NCBI GenBank assembly: GCA_025924715.1
Contig: JAICHV010000005.1
Coordinates: forward strand, 1 to 64,000
From: Alphaproteobacteria bacterium
GTDB taxonomy: Bacteria > Pseudomonadota > Alphaproteobacteria > Micropepsales > Micropepsaceae
Reading direction: 5' to 3'
Length of the DNA stretch: 64,000 nucleotides
Shown here: positions 27,628-36,505 of the stretch, one piece after another
Position numbering within the stretch: the stretch's first letter is position 1
How the letters are laid out: every line of letters starts with the position of its first letter
The notes under the pieces: model-generated
Databases searched by the model: none
What the model saw: the letters and a program-made list of their open reading frames with translations, nothing else
Told to the model about the DNA's origin: nothing
Made by a program: the position numbers and the translations under genes

Positions 27628-28674
27628 ATGAAAGCCTTGGTTTATCGCGGTCCCGGATTCAAGACCCTGGAACAGCGGCCGACGCCTATCCTGCAGGCGC
27701 CGGATGACGCCATCGTGAAAGTCACCAAGACCACGATTTGCGGAACCGACCTGCACATCCTCAAAGGGGACGTCCCAAGCTGCGTGCCGGGACGGGTCCT
27801 GGGCCATGAAGGCGTCGGCGTGGTGCAAGCGGTGGGCGCCGCCTGCACCAATTTCAAGCCCGGAGACCGGGTGCTGATTTCCTGCATCACCTCCTGCGGA
27901 AAATGCGATTATTGCCGCCGCGGCATGTATTCGCATTGCCGCACCGGCGGCTGGATCCTGGGCAACACCATCGATGGCACCCAGGCGGAATATGTCCGCA
28001 TCCCCCATGCCGATACCAGTCTTTACCGCTTGCCGGATGGCGCGGACGAGGAAGCCTTGGTGATGTTGAGCGACATTCTGCCCACCGGCTTTGAATGCGG
28101 CGTTCTCAACGGCAAAGTCGAAAATCCCGGCGTCACTCTTGCCATTGTCGGCGCCGGGCCGATCGGACTTGCCACCCTGCTGACGGCGCAGTTCTTCTCC
28201 CCGGCAAAAATCATCATGATCGATCTGGACGACAACCGGCTCCAGGTCGCCAAAAAACTCGGCGCCAGCGAGACCATCAATAGCGCCAAGGAGGATGCCC
28301 AGGCCCGGGTGATGGCGCTGACCGATGGCTTGGGTGCGGATGCGGTGGTGGAAGCGGTGGGCATTCCCGCGACGTTTGAACTTTGTCAGGATCTGGTGGC
28401 GCCCGGCGGCACCATCGCCAATGTGGGGGTTCACGGCAAGAAGGTGGATCTGCATCTGGAACGGTTGTGGGCGCACAATATTTCCATCACCACCAGGCTG
28501 GTGGACACGGCGACGACCAATATCCTTTTAAAGGCGGTCGCGTCCCGCAAACTGAATCCCACGGTCTTGATTACCCATCGTTTCACGCTGGACGCCATCC
28601 TGGACGCCTATGACACCTTTGGCCGGGCGGCGGAAACCAAGGCGCTGAAAGTCATCATTTCCCCCGATACGTAG
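27628..28674 (+). CDS. Zinc-dependent alcohol dehydrogenase
   Basis: A 348-aa medium-chain dehydrogenase. Catalytic zinc ligands Cys38 and His60 (GHEG), the structural zinc cysteines in CGKCDYCRRGMYSHC, and the NAD fold GAGPIGL are intact. It probably oxidises or reduces short-chain alcohols or aldehydes with NAD(H), useful for disposing of reductant without oxygen. I start it at the ATG at 27628; an upstream TTG falls inside the FNR box. It is divergent from fixL, with box centre about 65 bp before the start. Confidence 0.9.
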   Translation: MKALVYRGPGFKTLEQRPTPILQAPDDAIVKVTKTTICGTDLHILKGDVPSCVPGRVLGHEGVGVVQAVGAACTNFKPGDRVLISCITSCGKCDYCRRGMYSHCRTGGWILGNTIDGTQAEYVRIPHADTSLYRLPDGADEEALVMLSDILPTGFECGVLNGKVENPGVTLAIVGAGPIGLATLLTAQFFSPAKIIMIDLDDNRLQVAKKLGASETINSAKEDAQARVMALTDGLGADAVVEAVGIPATFELCQDLVAPGGTIANVGVHGKKVDLHLERLWAHNISITTRLVDTATTNILLKAVASRKLNPTVLITHRFTLDAILDAYDTFGRAAETKALKVIISPDT

Positions 28675-28754
28675 AACTACTTAGGATCAAACCGAATATT
28701 TTCCGGAAAGCGCCCCCGCTAGAAAGAAGAGGCAAATTCTTTCTGGAAGATCCT

Positions 28755-29438
28755 ATGGCGCTGCAACAAGCCTCCGCAATGAACTCCGACACCGCCCTGA
28801 GCGGCCGTCTGGCCTGGATGGGGAGGATCGACGCTTCCGAACCGCTTCGGGCCGCAGGCAGCGTGGTGCATGTCCGCGAAGGCGAAGAGATTTTTGCCGA
28901 AGGGGAAACCACCGAAGCCTTCTACAAGGTCGTTTCCGGCGTGGTGCGGGTTTGCAAATTCCTCAGCGACGGACGCCGCCAAATCGAAGCCTTCCACGTC
29001 GCCGGCGAAATTTTCGGCTTCGAACTTGGCAATGACCGATTGATGTCGGCCGAGGCGGTGAGCGACTGCTCCCTGGTGTCCTATCGCAAGCGCGGCGTCG
29101 AGATGCTGGCGCAAAAGGACCATGCCGTGGGAAACCAGTTATTTCATCATGCGATGTGGAACCTCGCCCGGGCACAGACCCATGCCCTGCTGCTGGGCCG
29201 TCGCGGCGCAGCGGAAAAGGTCGCGACCTTCCTGCTCGATTGGGCCAGACATTCAACCGGCAAAGGCGTGATCCATCTCGCCATGACGCGCCAGGACATT
29301 GCCGATTATCTTGGCCTGACGATCGAGACGGTGTCGCGCACCCTGTCCCAATTCGAGCGCGACGGCCTCATCGCCCTTGCCAATACCCGCGAAGTCCGCC
29401 TGCGCAATATGGAAGGTTTGGAGACTCTGGCGGCCTGA
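28755..29438 (+). CDS. fixK: FixK-type CRP/FNR regulator
   Basis: A 227-aa regulator with a cNMP-binding-fold sensor domain and a C-terminal helix-turn-helix, MTRQDIADYLGLTIETVSRT. The recognition helix with E-T-V-S-R fits TTGA half sites. It lacks the N-terminal cysteine cluster of FNR, as FixK proteins do, so its activity depends on synthesis under FixJ rather than on an Fe-S cluster. GGAAG precedes the ATG. It is the most likely reader of the 14-bp boxes across this window. No clear box precedes fixK itself, consistent with FixJ control. Confidence 0.88.
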   Translation: MALQQASAMNSDTALSGRLAWMGRIDASEPLRAAGSVVHVREGEEIFAEGETTEAFYKVVSGVVRVCKFLSDGRRQIEAFHVAGEIFGFELGNDRLMSAEAVSDCSLVSYRKRGVEMLAQKDHAVGNQLFHHAMWNLARAQTHALLLGRRGAAEKVATFLLDWARHSTGKGVIHLAMTRQDIADYLGLTIETVSRTLSQFERDGLIALANTREVRLRNMEGLETLAA

Positions 29439-29486
29439 CCTGGGCCCGCTGGACATCACGTTCACAGGTCAAAAAAGGAATTGCTC

Positions 29487-29606
29487 ATGACCGGATCGGA
29501 ATTCAGCTTTCTGTTGGTGGTGGTCGGCGCATTGTCCCTGTTTGGCGGGGCGCTGGCATGGGCTTCGTGGGAAGATGCCCGCAACAGCCGGAAAGTCCGT
29601 TCATGA
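29487..29606 (+). CDS. Tiny single-span membrane protein, 39 aa
   Basis: MTGSEFSFLLVVVGALSLFG begins a 39-residue protein with one hydrophobic helix and a charged C-terminal tail (WEDARNSRKVRS). AGGA lies eight bases before the ATG. Its TGA overlaps the next start (ATGA), which supports real translation. I do not recognise the family. Its size and its place after fixK recall the small subunits that stabilise membrane oxidases, but no oxidase is in the window. Confidence 0.6.
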   Translation: MTGSEFSFLLVVVGALSLFGGALAWASWEDARNSRKVRS

Positions 29607-29791
29607 CCATCCGCGCGCGGCCTCTTCGCCACATTTTGGCGGTGGCGGCGGCCTTGGCGGTGACAGGGCTGGTGTTTCTTTATACCGGCGATGCGGATCT
29701 CTTCTTGGCCGTAGGTAGCGGTGTGGGGGCACTCTGCCTGGTTTACATCGCAGCCTTCCTGCCGCCCGGACGCGGCTGGCGGAAGGATTGA
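29603..29791 (+). CDS. Small two-span membrane protein, 62 aa
   Basis: Two hydrophobic segments (ILAVAAALAVTGLVFLY and FLAVGSGVGALCLVYIAAF) are separated by a short acidic loop, with a basic N terminus. It overlaps the 39-aa gene by ATGA. No family recognised. A longer open frame upstream (from 29156) only reads fixK out of frame. Confidence 0.6.
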   Translation: MTIRARPLRHILAVAAALAVTGLVFLYTGDADLFLAVGSGVGALCLVYIAAFLPPGRGWRKD

Positions 29792-29842
29792 ATTTCGCCT
29801 TCACGCCGGCACGCCATCGCGGGAACGCAAGGAGGCGCCTGT

Positions 29843-29980
29843 ATGAGCAAAAAACTTTTTGTCCCCGTTGGCGCGCGCCTGGGCGGCTTTCTGTGGATAT
29901 TGATGATGGTCGCGGCGTTTCTCGCCGTCATCGCCTGCGCGGCCCTATTTAACATCTGGCCGGTTTTTCAGCTACGATAG
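29843..29980 (+). CDS. Tiny single-span membrane protein, 45 aa
   Basis: A 45-residue protein with a basic start (MSKKLFVPVGARLGG) and one long hydrophobic helix (FLWILMMVAAFLAVIACAAL). A strong GGAGG lies seven bases before the ATG, and the stop is five bases before the MgtC-like gene. The three tiny genes 29487-29980 form one probable transcript after fixK. Function unknown. Confidence 0.6.
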   Translation: MSKKLFVPVGARLGGFLWILMMVAAFLAVIACAALFNIWPVFQLR

Positions 29981-29985
29981 CCTCG

Positions 29986-31245
29986 ATGAGCGAGTTCGAG
30001 TTGCTGGAACGCATAGGCCTGGCCGTGGCCACCGGGCTTCTGATCGGGATCGAGCGCGGCTGGCAGGAGCGTGAGGCGCATGACGGCGCCCGCGTGGCGG
30101 GCATCCGCACCTTCAGCCTGATCGGAGCCCTGGGCGGATTTTGCGGCTTGCTCGCCCAAGCCGGCGGTCCGGCGCTTTTGGGTTTCTGCTTCCTGGGTTT
30201 CTCCCTGCCCTTTGGCTTTTTCGAATGGCAAAAGGCGCAAAAAGCCGAAAGTTTTTCCGCCACCGACCTGATAGCAGGCCTTTTGACCTTCGCCATCGGC
30301 GCTTATGCCGTCCAAGGCAAGATGTCTGTCGCCGCCGCGGCCGGCGTGGTGGCAACCGTGATCCTGGCCGAACGGCGTTTGATGCATGCCTTCCTCAAAC
30401 AGCTTTCATGGGTGGAATTGCGGGCCGCCTTGATGCTGTTGGTGATGACGGCGGTGCTGTTGCCCGCGCTGCCCGATCGCACCATAGACCCCTGGGCGGC
30501 GCTCAATTCCCATCAGATCTGGTTGATGACGGTCCTGGCTGCGGCGGTATCTTATGCCGGCTACATCGCCGTGCGCCTGGCGGGCAATCGCAAGGGCCTT
30601 CTATATGCCGGGGCGATGGGCGGCCTCGTGACGTCCACCACGGTGACCTGGACCTTTGCTCGTTTCGTCAAACAAGAGCCCGCCCTGCTGCCCAAGGTTA
30701 TGACGGCTATCCTGGCGGCCTGGATTGTTTCCCTGCTCAGGATGACCGCCCTGGCCGTGGCCGTCTCGCCGGTTCTGCTCGCGCCCCTGGCGGGCCCGGT
30801 TGCAGCCGCCTCGGCCTTATTGTTGATGTCGGCCGTACTGACCTATCGCGCGGCGGAAAAACCGCACGAAAACCCTTTGGCGCTGCACGATCCCTTCGAA
30901 CTGCCCTTGATCCTGCGCCTCACCGGCCTGCTTGCTGTCATCATGCTGCTGGCGAAGCTGTTCTCAGCCCATTCCCAGACTTCGGGCCTGTTCGCATTGG
31001 GCGGCGTTTCCGGCCTTTTGGACGTCGATCCCATCACCTTGTCCATGGCCGGATTCACCCGTGCCGGATTGGCGCCACCAACCGCGGCTTCGACCATCCT
31101 GATCGCGGCAGCCGCCAACGGATTGGCGAAATCGGTACTGGCCTGGGCTTTTGGCGGCAGCAAGCTTGGACTGCCGCTGAGTGCGCTGGCACTGGCTGCT
31201 TTCGGCGCCGGCGCTCTGGCTTACTGGTTTAGCATTCCGGCCTAG
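29986..31245 (+). CDS. MgtC/SapB-like membrane protein with DUF4010
   Basis: A 419-aa inner-membrane protein with about 11-12 hydrophobic segments. The N-terminal MgtC-like part has the signature GLAVATGLLIGIERGWQERE with GIRTFSLIGALGG; the C-terminal half is DUF4010-like (AGAMGGLVTSTTVTWTFAR). MgtC proteins act in adaptation to low magnesium and acid or in modulating ATP synthase; this family member's role is not known. It follows the 45-aa gene by five bases. Confidence 0.82.
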   Translation: MSEFELLERIGLAVATGLLIGIERGWQEREAHDGARVAGIRTFSLIGALGGFCGLLAQAGGPALLGFCFLGFSLPFGFFEWQKAQKAESFSATDLIAGLLTFAIGAYAVQGKMSVAAAAGVVATVILAERRLMHAFLKQLSWVELRAALMLLVMTAVLLPALPDRTIDPWAALNSHQIWLMTVLAAAVSYAGYIAVRLAGNRKGLLYAGAMGGLVTSTTVTWTFARFVKQEPALLPKVMTAILAAWIVSLLRMTALAVAVSPVLLAPLAGPVAAASALLLMSAVLTYRAAEKPHENPLALHDPFELPLILRLTGLLAVIMLLAKLFSAHSQTSGLFALGGVSGLLDVDPITLSMAGFTRAGLAPPTAASTILIAAAANGLAKSVLAWAFGGSKLGLPLSALALAAFGAGALAYWFSIPA

Positions 31246-31259
31246 AGCCTGGATACCTT

Positions 31260-31832
31260 TCAGCGGCCGGCCAAATAACCGGCAACGGCGTCGATATCAG
31301 CCGTGGAAAAACTCGCCCCACGGAAATTCATCGGGCCGTGTACCCGAGCGTGCAATTTAAAGGCCCATAATTGCGCTTCCAAATATTCCTGCCGCTGACC
31401 CGCCAGACGCGGGGCATCACCCGAACCTTCTGCCTGGGCGCCATGGCAGCTCCGGCAAGGAGGCACGCCCTGCTCGTAAAGAGACTTGCCGGGCGAAGAG
31501 CTGTTCAATTTAATGGAAGGCGCCATTTGCCCCGCGAAATATTCGGCGAGCGCTCGTTTTGCCGCCGCGTCCGTGCCGGCGGAGATCGGCCACATATGAT
31601 CGATGGCATGGGCGGATTGGGAAAACGGTTGCAAAAATGCATTCATGCGACTCTCCAGATAGTCGGCGGAAAGACCGCTGAGGTTGGGCGCGACCATTTT
31701 GTTGCCGCCAGCCCCAGCGTGACAACCGAGGCATTGTGCAATCACGTCTGGCGTTGGAGAAGCCTGGGCCCATGTTGGTTGACTTGCGCCAAGCAAAACA
31801 CACGCGACCGCAGCAATGGATCTCAGGATCAC
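31260..31832 (-). CDS. Diheme cytochrome c, c4-like (paralogue 1)
   Basis: A 190-aa periplasmic cytochrome with a signal peptide (SIAAVACVLLGASQPTWA) and two haem sites, CLGCH and CRSCH. The second domain reads GDAPRLAGQRQEYLEAQLWA and VHGPMN, as in cytochrome c4-type proteins. It probably shuttles electrons between the bc1 complex and terminal reductases or oxidases. The box TTGATCCTGGTCAA is 47 bp upstream with TTAGTA (31852-31857) at class II spacing. A close paralogue lies at 32618 beyond the urcA-type gene. Confidence 0.88.
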   Translation of the reverse strand: MILRSIAAVACVLLGASQPTWAQASPTPDVIAQCLGCHAGAGGNKMVAPNLSGLSADYLESRMNAFLQPFSQSAHAIDHMWPISAGTDAAAKRALAEYFAGQMAPSIKLNSSSPGKSLYEQGVPPCRSCHGAQAEGSGDAPRLAGQRQEYLEAQLWAFKLHARVHGPMNFRGASFSTADIDAVAGYLAGR

Positions 31833-31879
31833 GGCAACCTCTTTTTGTGGCTACTAAGCCCGAGCGCCATGGGGCGTAA

Positions 31880-31893
31880 TTGATCCTGGTCAA
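31880..31893 (-). promoter_or_regulatory. FNR/FixK box for cytochrome c gene
   Basis: TTGATCCTGGTCAA, 47 bp before the start at 31832; TTAGTA hexamer 32 bp from the centre. Confidence 0.8.
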
Positions 31894-31910
31894 AGGCAAA
31901 GGACCCTGAC

Positions 31911-31940
31911 GGGCTCGCCACGAGCGGAGCGAGTGGTGGG
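31911..31940. repeat. Dispersed short repeat, copy B
   Basis: Identical over 30 bp to 4787-4816 (core CCACGAGCGGAGCGAGTGG). It sits in the gap 31833-32178, which otherwise shows only the FNR box and no gene that I can support. Confidence 0.7.
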
Positions 31941-32178
31941 CGGGGCTCACTCTTTCTATAACTACCGCGCAAGCCCGGGATTCAGGCAGCTGCGCGCAGT
32001 CGGGAACCAACAAAATCACCAATAATTCTTCGACACAGAACGGTGGCCACCGGAATATCCGAACGATCACACCCAGTTATCACTGCTAGGCGATTTACCG
32101 GTGAGTTCTTTGCGTAGCGCGCCTCGAGTCCCCTCCCTTTCCCGGAACTGGTCTCGGGTACCCCTCCTTCGCTCGTCG

Positions 32179-32586
32179 TCACCTGCGGATACGCGTCGCC
32201 GCGACCACCGCGCGAACTTGGATCATCGCCGCCGCTTCGGCATTTTTAGCGCAGTCCTTGTCTTCGGAAACGGGAATATAAACGTTCTTCGGGAAACGCA
32301 GCTCCAACTCCCGACACGCATCCTGGGCCGCTTGATGCACCCGGCCCCTGAGCGTCAGATCGCCCACGTCGCTGCTCAGATCGATATCGTGATAGCTGAT
32401 GTTGCGGCTGACGCTGACGGTCGAGACCGCCTGACGCCCACCCACCGCCGGCGCGGTCTGCACCTTCTTCACGATATATGGCGCAAACACTGTAATATTT
32501 TCGCTCGGCGCCGGCTGGGCATAGACCGGCGAAGCGGCTGTCATCAAGAGAAATGCTGCTGACGCTAAACTCCAATGTCTTTTCAT
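32179..32586 (-). CDS. UrcA-family protein
   Basis: A 135-aa exported protein: signal peptide (ASAAFLLMTAASPVYA), then the UrcA pattern SVSRNISYHDIDLSSDVGDL, TLRGRVHQAAQDACREL and a C-terminal DCAKNAEAAAMIQVRAVV. UrcA proteins are known mostly from Caulobacterales, Sphingomonadales and relatives; function unknown. A strong GAGGTGGGG precedes the ATG at 32586. It lies between two cytochrome c4-like genes on the same strand, 31 bp after the upstream one, probably one transcript with it. Confidence 0.82.
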   Translation of the reverse strand: MKRHWSLASAAFLLMTAASPVYAQPAPSENITVFAPYIVKKVQTAPAVGGRQAVSTVSVSRNISYHDIDLSSDVGDLTLRGRVHQAAQDACRELELRFPKNVYIPVSEDKDCAKNAEAAAMIQVRAVVAATRIRR

Positions 32587-32617
32587 GACCCCACCTCTTT
32601 CTTCGTTGTCCACCGTG

Positions 32618-33202
32618 TCACTTGCCAGCCAGATAATTCGCCAGAGCATCGATCTGCGCCGGCGAAAATTTGAGGGCACCCGCATTCATTGGTCCATGAA
32701 CTCGCGCCGTCAGGTTGAAAGCCCATAATTGCATCTTCAAATAATCTGGTTTCTGGCCGGCCAAGCGGGGCGCGGCCCCTTTTCCATCCGCCACTTCACC
32801 GTGGCAGCCGGCGCAAGAAGCTACGCCCTGCTCCGGCAATCCCCGCTGATAGAGGTCCCGGCCTGGCCCTGAAGCGCCCAGCATGACTTGCGGCGCCGGC
32901 AAGACAGCGAAAGCGCCGGCAAGGTCGCGTTTGGTGTTGTCCGGCATTTCCACAACCTCCGACCACATATTGTCGATGGCATGGGGCGACTGGTCGATGG
33001 GCTGCTCCATGGCTTTGAGCCGACCGAAAATGTAGTCGGCCGAAAGGCCGGCGAGCCGTGGTGCATCGCTCCTGCTCCGGGGGCCATCACCATGACAAGC
33101 CTGGCAATGGGCAATCAACGCCGCGTCAGGTGCCGCGTCAGCCGTTGCAACGCCTCCCATCAAGGCGGCCGCGGCAATCAAGTTCAGGAGCAGAGATCTC
33201 AT
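32618..33202 (-). CDS. Diheme cytochrome c, c4-like (paralogue 2)
   Basis: A 194-aa exported protein with a signal peptide (LLLNLIAAAALMGGVATADA) and haem motifs CQACH and CAGCH. The domains share APRLAGLSADYIFGRLKAME, APRLAGQKPDYLKMQLWAF and VHGPMN with paralogue 1, so they are a duplication. I start it at the ATG at 33202. The near-perfect box TTGATCTGGATCAA is only 35 bp upstream, implying a very short leader if the site is at -41.5. Confidence 0.87.
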   Translation of the reverse strand: MRSLLLNLIAAAALMGGVATADAAPDAALIAHCQACHGDGPRSRSDAPRLAGLSADYIFGRLKAMEQPIDQSPHAIDNMWSEVVEMPDNTKRDLAGAFAVLPAPQVMLGASGPGRDLYQRGLPEQGVASCAGCHGEVADGKGAAPRLAGQKPDYLKMQLWAFNLTARVHGPMNAGALKFSPAQIDALANYLAGK

Positions 33203-33236
33203 AGCGGCAGCACATCGGCATTGGCCCGCTGCCGCC

Positions 33237-33250
33237 TTGATCTGGATCAA
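33237..33250 (-). promoter_or_regulatory. FNR box for cytochrome c4-like gene
   Basis: TTGATCTGGATCAA, 35 bp before the start at 33202. Closer than most boxes here. Confidence 0.75.
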
Positions 33251-33294
33251 CTTGCCGGATGCGAGCCGCAAAGCCCCGTGGTGGGGGCGGGATT

Positions 33295-33308
33295 TTGATT
33301 GCCATCAA
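33295..33308 (+). promoter_or_regulatory. FNR box for phosphoketolase gene
   Basis: Perfect consensus TTGATTGCCATCAA; TTACAT hexamer at 33330-33335 is 31 bp from the centre; start codon at 33402. Confidence 0.85.
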
Positions 33309-33401
33309 TGCCTTGGATGACGGCGCCCCTTACATTTTTCATCGATGTGGAACAGCGGCGGGCCGTTGAAGGCGCTGATCCGAAGACAGCAGGGAAATAA
33401 C

Positions 33402-35762
33402 ATGGCCAACGCACCACCGCTTTCCTCCGATCAACTCAAACTCATGGATGCCTGGTGGCGCGCTGCGAATTATCTTTCCATCGGCCAAGTCTATCTGCTT
33501 GCCAATCCGCTGTTGCGCAAGCCCCTGAAGAAAGAACATACCAAACCCCGCCTGCTCGGCCATTGGGGGACCGTGCCCGGTCTGAACTTCCTCTATGTTC
33601 ACCTCAATCGTGTCATCAAGGCGCGCGATGCGAATGTGCTATTCATCGCCGGGCCGGGCCATGGCGCCCCGGGCGTGATAGCCAACACATGGCTCGAAGG
33701 CACCTATAGCGAATTTTATCCCGATGTCTCGCAGGATGAGGCCGGGATGTGTCGGTTGTTCCGGCAATTCTCGTTTCCCGGAGGCATTCCCAGCCACGCC
33801 TCCCCCCAAACGCCAGGCTCGATCAACGAAGGCGGCGAACTGGGCTACTGCCTCAGTCACGCTTACGGCGCCGCGTTCGACAATCCCGATCTGGTCGTTG
33901 CCTGCGTCATCGGCGATGGAGAGGCGGAGACGGGGCCGCTCGCCGCCTCTTGGCACGGCAACAAGTTCCTTGACCCCGCGCGCGATGGCGCGGTGCTGCC
34001 GATCCTGCATCTTAACGGATATAAGATTGCAAATCCGACTCTGCTGGCACGAATTCCGAATGTCGAACTCGAATTTCTGATGCGGGGCTATGGCTATGCG
34101 CCGATCTTCGTCGAGGGTGATGATCCAGCCGTGATGCATCAAAAAATGGCGGCCGCGTTTGATAAGGCGTTCGACGAGATCGCGGCGATCCGACGAAAGG
34201 CTCGATCCGGCGGCGGGGCCGAGCGCCCTCTATGGCCCATGATTGTGCTGCGGACCCCCAAGGGTTGGACCTGCCCCAAGACCGTGGACGGCTTGAAAGC
34301 GGAGGGGTTTTGGCGCGCGCATCAGGTGCCGTTCACCCTGGAAAAGCCGCAGCATCTGGGCCTGCTCGAACAATGGATGCGCAGCTACCGGCCCGAAGAA
34401 TTGTTCGATGAACGCGGGCGCCTTGTCGCCGAAATTGCCGCATTGGCTCCGAATGGATCCCGGCGCATGAGCGCCAACCCGCACGCCAATGGCGGCGAAC
34501 TGATGCATCCGCTGCGTCTGCCGGATTTCACAACTTACGCCGCCAATGTGGGAAAGCCCGGCGGCACCGCGGCTGAGTCCACGGCAATATTGGGTACCTA
34601 CCTGCGCGACGTCATGCGCCAGAACGCGGCCAGCCGGAATTTCCGTATCTTCGGACCCGACGAAACCGCTTCCAACCGCCTGCAAGCGGTATTTGAGGTA
34701 ACGGATCGCAGTTGGGAGGAGCCGACCTTTCCTTATGACGATCATCTGGCGCCGGATGGGAGGGTCATGGAGATCCTGAGTGAGCACACCTGCCAAGGCT
34801 GGTTAGAGGGCTACTTGCTCACCGGTCGTCACGGCTTTTTCTCCTGCTATGAAGCTTTCATCCACATTGTGGACTCCATGTTCAACCAGCATGCCAAATG
34901 GCTCCAGACAGCCCGCGAAGTCGCGTGGCGGCGACCGGTCGCCTCGCTCAATTACCTGCTGACCTCCCATGTCTGGCGTCAGGATCACAATGGCTTCAGC
35001 CATCAGGACCCCGGTTTCATCGATCATGTGGTGAACAAGAAGGCGGATACTGTGCGGGTCTATTTTCCGCCCGATGCCAATACCCTTCTTTACGTCGCCG
35101 ACCACTGTCTCAAAAGTTGGAACCGCATCAATGTGATTGTTGCCGGTAAGCAGCCAGAGCCGCAATGGCTGGATATGGATGCGGCGATCAAGCATTGCAG
35201 CGAAGGCATCGGCATCTGGAAATGGGCCAGTAACGACGCCGGCGGCGATCCGGACGTGGTGATGGCCTGCTGCGGCGACGTACCGACATTGGAGACACTA
35301 GCGGCCGTGGACTGGCTCAGACAGCATCTGCCAAGCCTGAAGGTTCGGGTCGTAAACGTCGTCGATTTGATGACGCTGCAAGCCCAAAGTCAGCATCCCC
35401 ATGGGCTTGGGGATAGTGAATTCGACTCTTTGTTCACCAAAGAAAAGCCGGTGATTTTCGCCTTTCACGGCTATCCCACGCTGATCCATCGTCTTACCTA
35501 TAAACGGACCAACCACGACAATTTCCATGTTCATGGCTTTGAAGAGGAAGGCACCACGACAACGCCCTTCGACATGGTCGTGCGCAATCGGCTGGACCGC
35601 TTCCACCTGGTGCTCGATGTCATCGACCGTGTGTCAGCCGTCGGCGCAGAGGCGACCTATGCCCGCCAGGCGATCCGCGACCTGCTGGTGGATCACAAGA
35701 CCTATATTTGCGCGCATGGCGAGGACATGCCGATGATAAAAAATTGGGAATGGAAAGGCTGA
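33402..35762 (+). CDS. xfp: Phosphoketolase (xylulose-5-P / fructose-6-P)
   Basis: A 786-aa thiamine-diphosphate enzyme that cleaves xylulose-5-phosphate (and often fructose-6-phosphate) with phosphate to acetyl phosphate plus a glycolytic aldose phosphate. Family stretches [35 protein letters not shown], the TDP-binding [20 protein letters not shown] and [13 protein letters not shown] are intact. The ATG at 33402 (GGGAA upstream) is preferred over the frame opening at 33345. With ackA at 39342 it can make ATP from pentose phosphates without oxygen. It has its own perfect FNR box. Confidence 0.96.
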   Translation: MANAPPLSSDQLKLMDAWWRAANYLSIGQVYLLANPLLRKPLKKEHTKPRLLGHWGTVPGLNFLYVHLNRVIKARDANVLFIAGPGHGAPGVIANTWLEGTYSEFYPDVSQDEAGMCRLFRQFSFPGGIPSHASPQTPGSINEGGELGYCLSHAYGAAFDNPDLVVACVIGDGEAETGPLAASWHGNKFLDPARDGAVLPILHLNGYKIANPTLLARIPNVELEFLMRGYGYAPIFVEGDDPAVMHQKMAAAFDKAFDEIAAIRRKARSGGGAERPLWPMIVLRTPKGWTCPKTVDGLKAEGFWRAHQVPFTLEKPQHLGLLEQWMRSYRPEELFDERGRLVAEIAALAPNGSRRMSANPHANGGELMHPLRLPDFTTYAANVGKPGGTAAESTAILGTYLRDVMRQNAASRNFRIFGPDETASNRLQAVFEVTDRSWEEPTFPYDDHLAPDGRVMEILSEHTCQGWLEGYLLTGRHGFFSCYEAFIHIVDSMFNQHAKWLQTAREVAWRRPVASLNYLLTSHVWRQDHNGFSHQDPGFIDHVVNKKADTVRVYFPPDANTLLYVADHCLKSWNRINVIVAGKQPEPQWLDMDAAIKHCSEGIGIWKWASNDAGGDPDVVMACCGDVPTLETLAAVDWLRQHLPSLKVRVVNVVDLMTLQAQSQHPHGLGDSEFDSLFTKEKPVIFAFHGYPTLIHRLTYKRTNHDNFHVHGFEEEGTTTTPFDMVVRNRLDRFHLVLDVIDRVSAVGAEATYARQAIRDLLVDHKTYICAHGEDMPMIKNWEWKG

Positions 35763-35830
35763 CGCCTGAGCCGAGCGCCGGCTGTCCAAGACAGGCCGCG
35801 GCATGTTGCGGTTCCATTTGCGTGCCTGCA

Positions 35831-36421
35831 TCAAAATTTATAAGCAAAGGAAACGAAACCGCCGTTCGGCGAAGCATCCAAATCGGTATAGATGTCATAT
35901 CGGCGATGAAACCTTGTGGTGACAAAATAGCCATAGCCGACACCCATCGCCGAACTGGCCAATGTATCGTACCAGTGGTGCTGCTTGGCCTGGATCCGGC
36001 TATAGGAAACAAATTGCGTGGCGGCGAATGCCGGCAACCCATATTCCCACCCGTAACGGCCCCACAAAAATGATGAGCCCGAAGACGCGAGCGCGGTCGT
36101 GCCGGAGGGAAACGAATGCCAATCCGATCCATCGGGTCGTCGCTCCCTGACAATGTTCTTGAGCGCATAGGCGGTGCCGACAGTTAAAACAGTCTCCACG
36201 GTCAGCTGAGCAGCACCAGTCCAGTCATGTCTGAACAGCGCGATACCACCGCCGACGGCAGGCAGCGCAATGGCTACCGCGGTCCCTGCCGTCTCAATAT
36301 TTTTCTGCATCGAGGTCAACGGCTTGATGGGAACGGCAGGCGCAGCAGCGGCTTGCTGGGCGCCTGCGGCCAGCAGCCATGCCGCGATAATGACTGTCAC
36401 CGGATTGCTTGTCTTTGTCAT
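35831..36421 (-). CDS. PAP2-family phosphatase, exported
   Basis: A 196-aa protein with a signal peptide (TVIIAAWLLAAGAQQAAA) and the three PAP2 motifs: KNIVRERRPDG, SFPSGTTALA, and SYSRIQAKQHHWYDTLA. The C terminus (GGFVSFAYKF) ends in phenylalanine like many outer-membrane strands, so an outer-membrane or periplasmic lipid phosphatase is possible. Substrate unknown. The ATG at 36421 is chosen over an upstream one at 36451. No FNR box is seen directly upstream; it follows the L,D-transpeptidase gene by 85 bp and may be co-transcribed. Confidence 0.82.
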   Translation of the reverse strand: MTKTSNPVTVIIAAWLLAAGAQQAAAAPAVPIKPLTSMQKNIETAGTAVAIALPAVGGGIALFRHDWTGAAQLTVETVLTVGTAYALKNIVRERRPDGSDWHSFPSGTTALASSGSSFLWGRYGWEYGLPAFAATQFVSYSRIQAKQHHWYDTLASSAMGVGYGYFVTTRFHRRYDIYTDLDASPNGGFVSFAYKF

Positions 36422-36505
36422 GCGAGCAGCCCTATCACCGGCCACAACCAAGCGGCAAGGGACAGTCGCGTTGGTTGGGAATTTGTATCTTGGTCCGCCT
36501 GCCGG

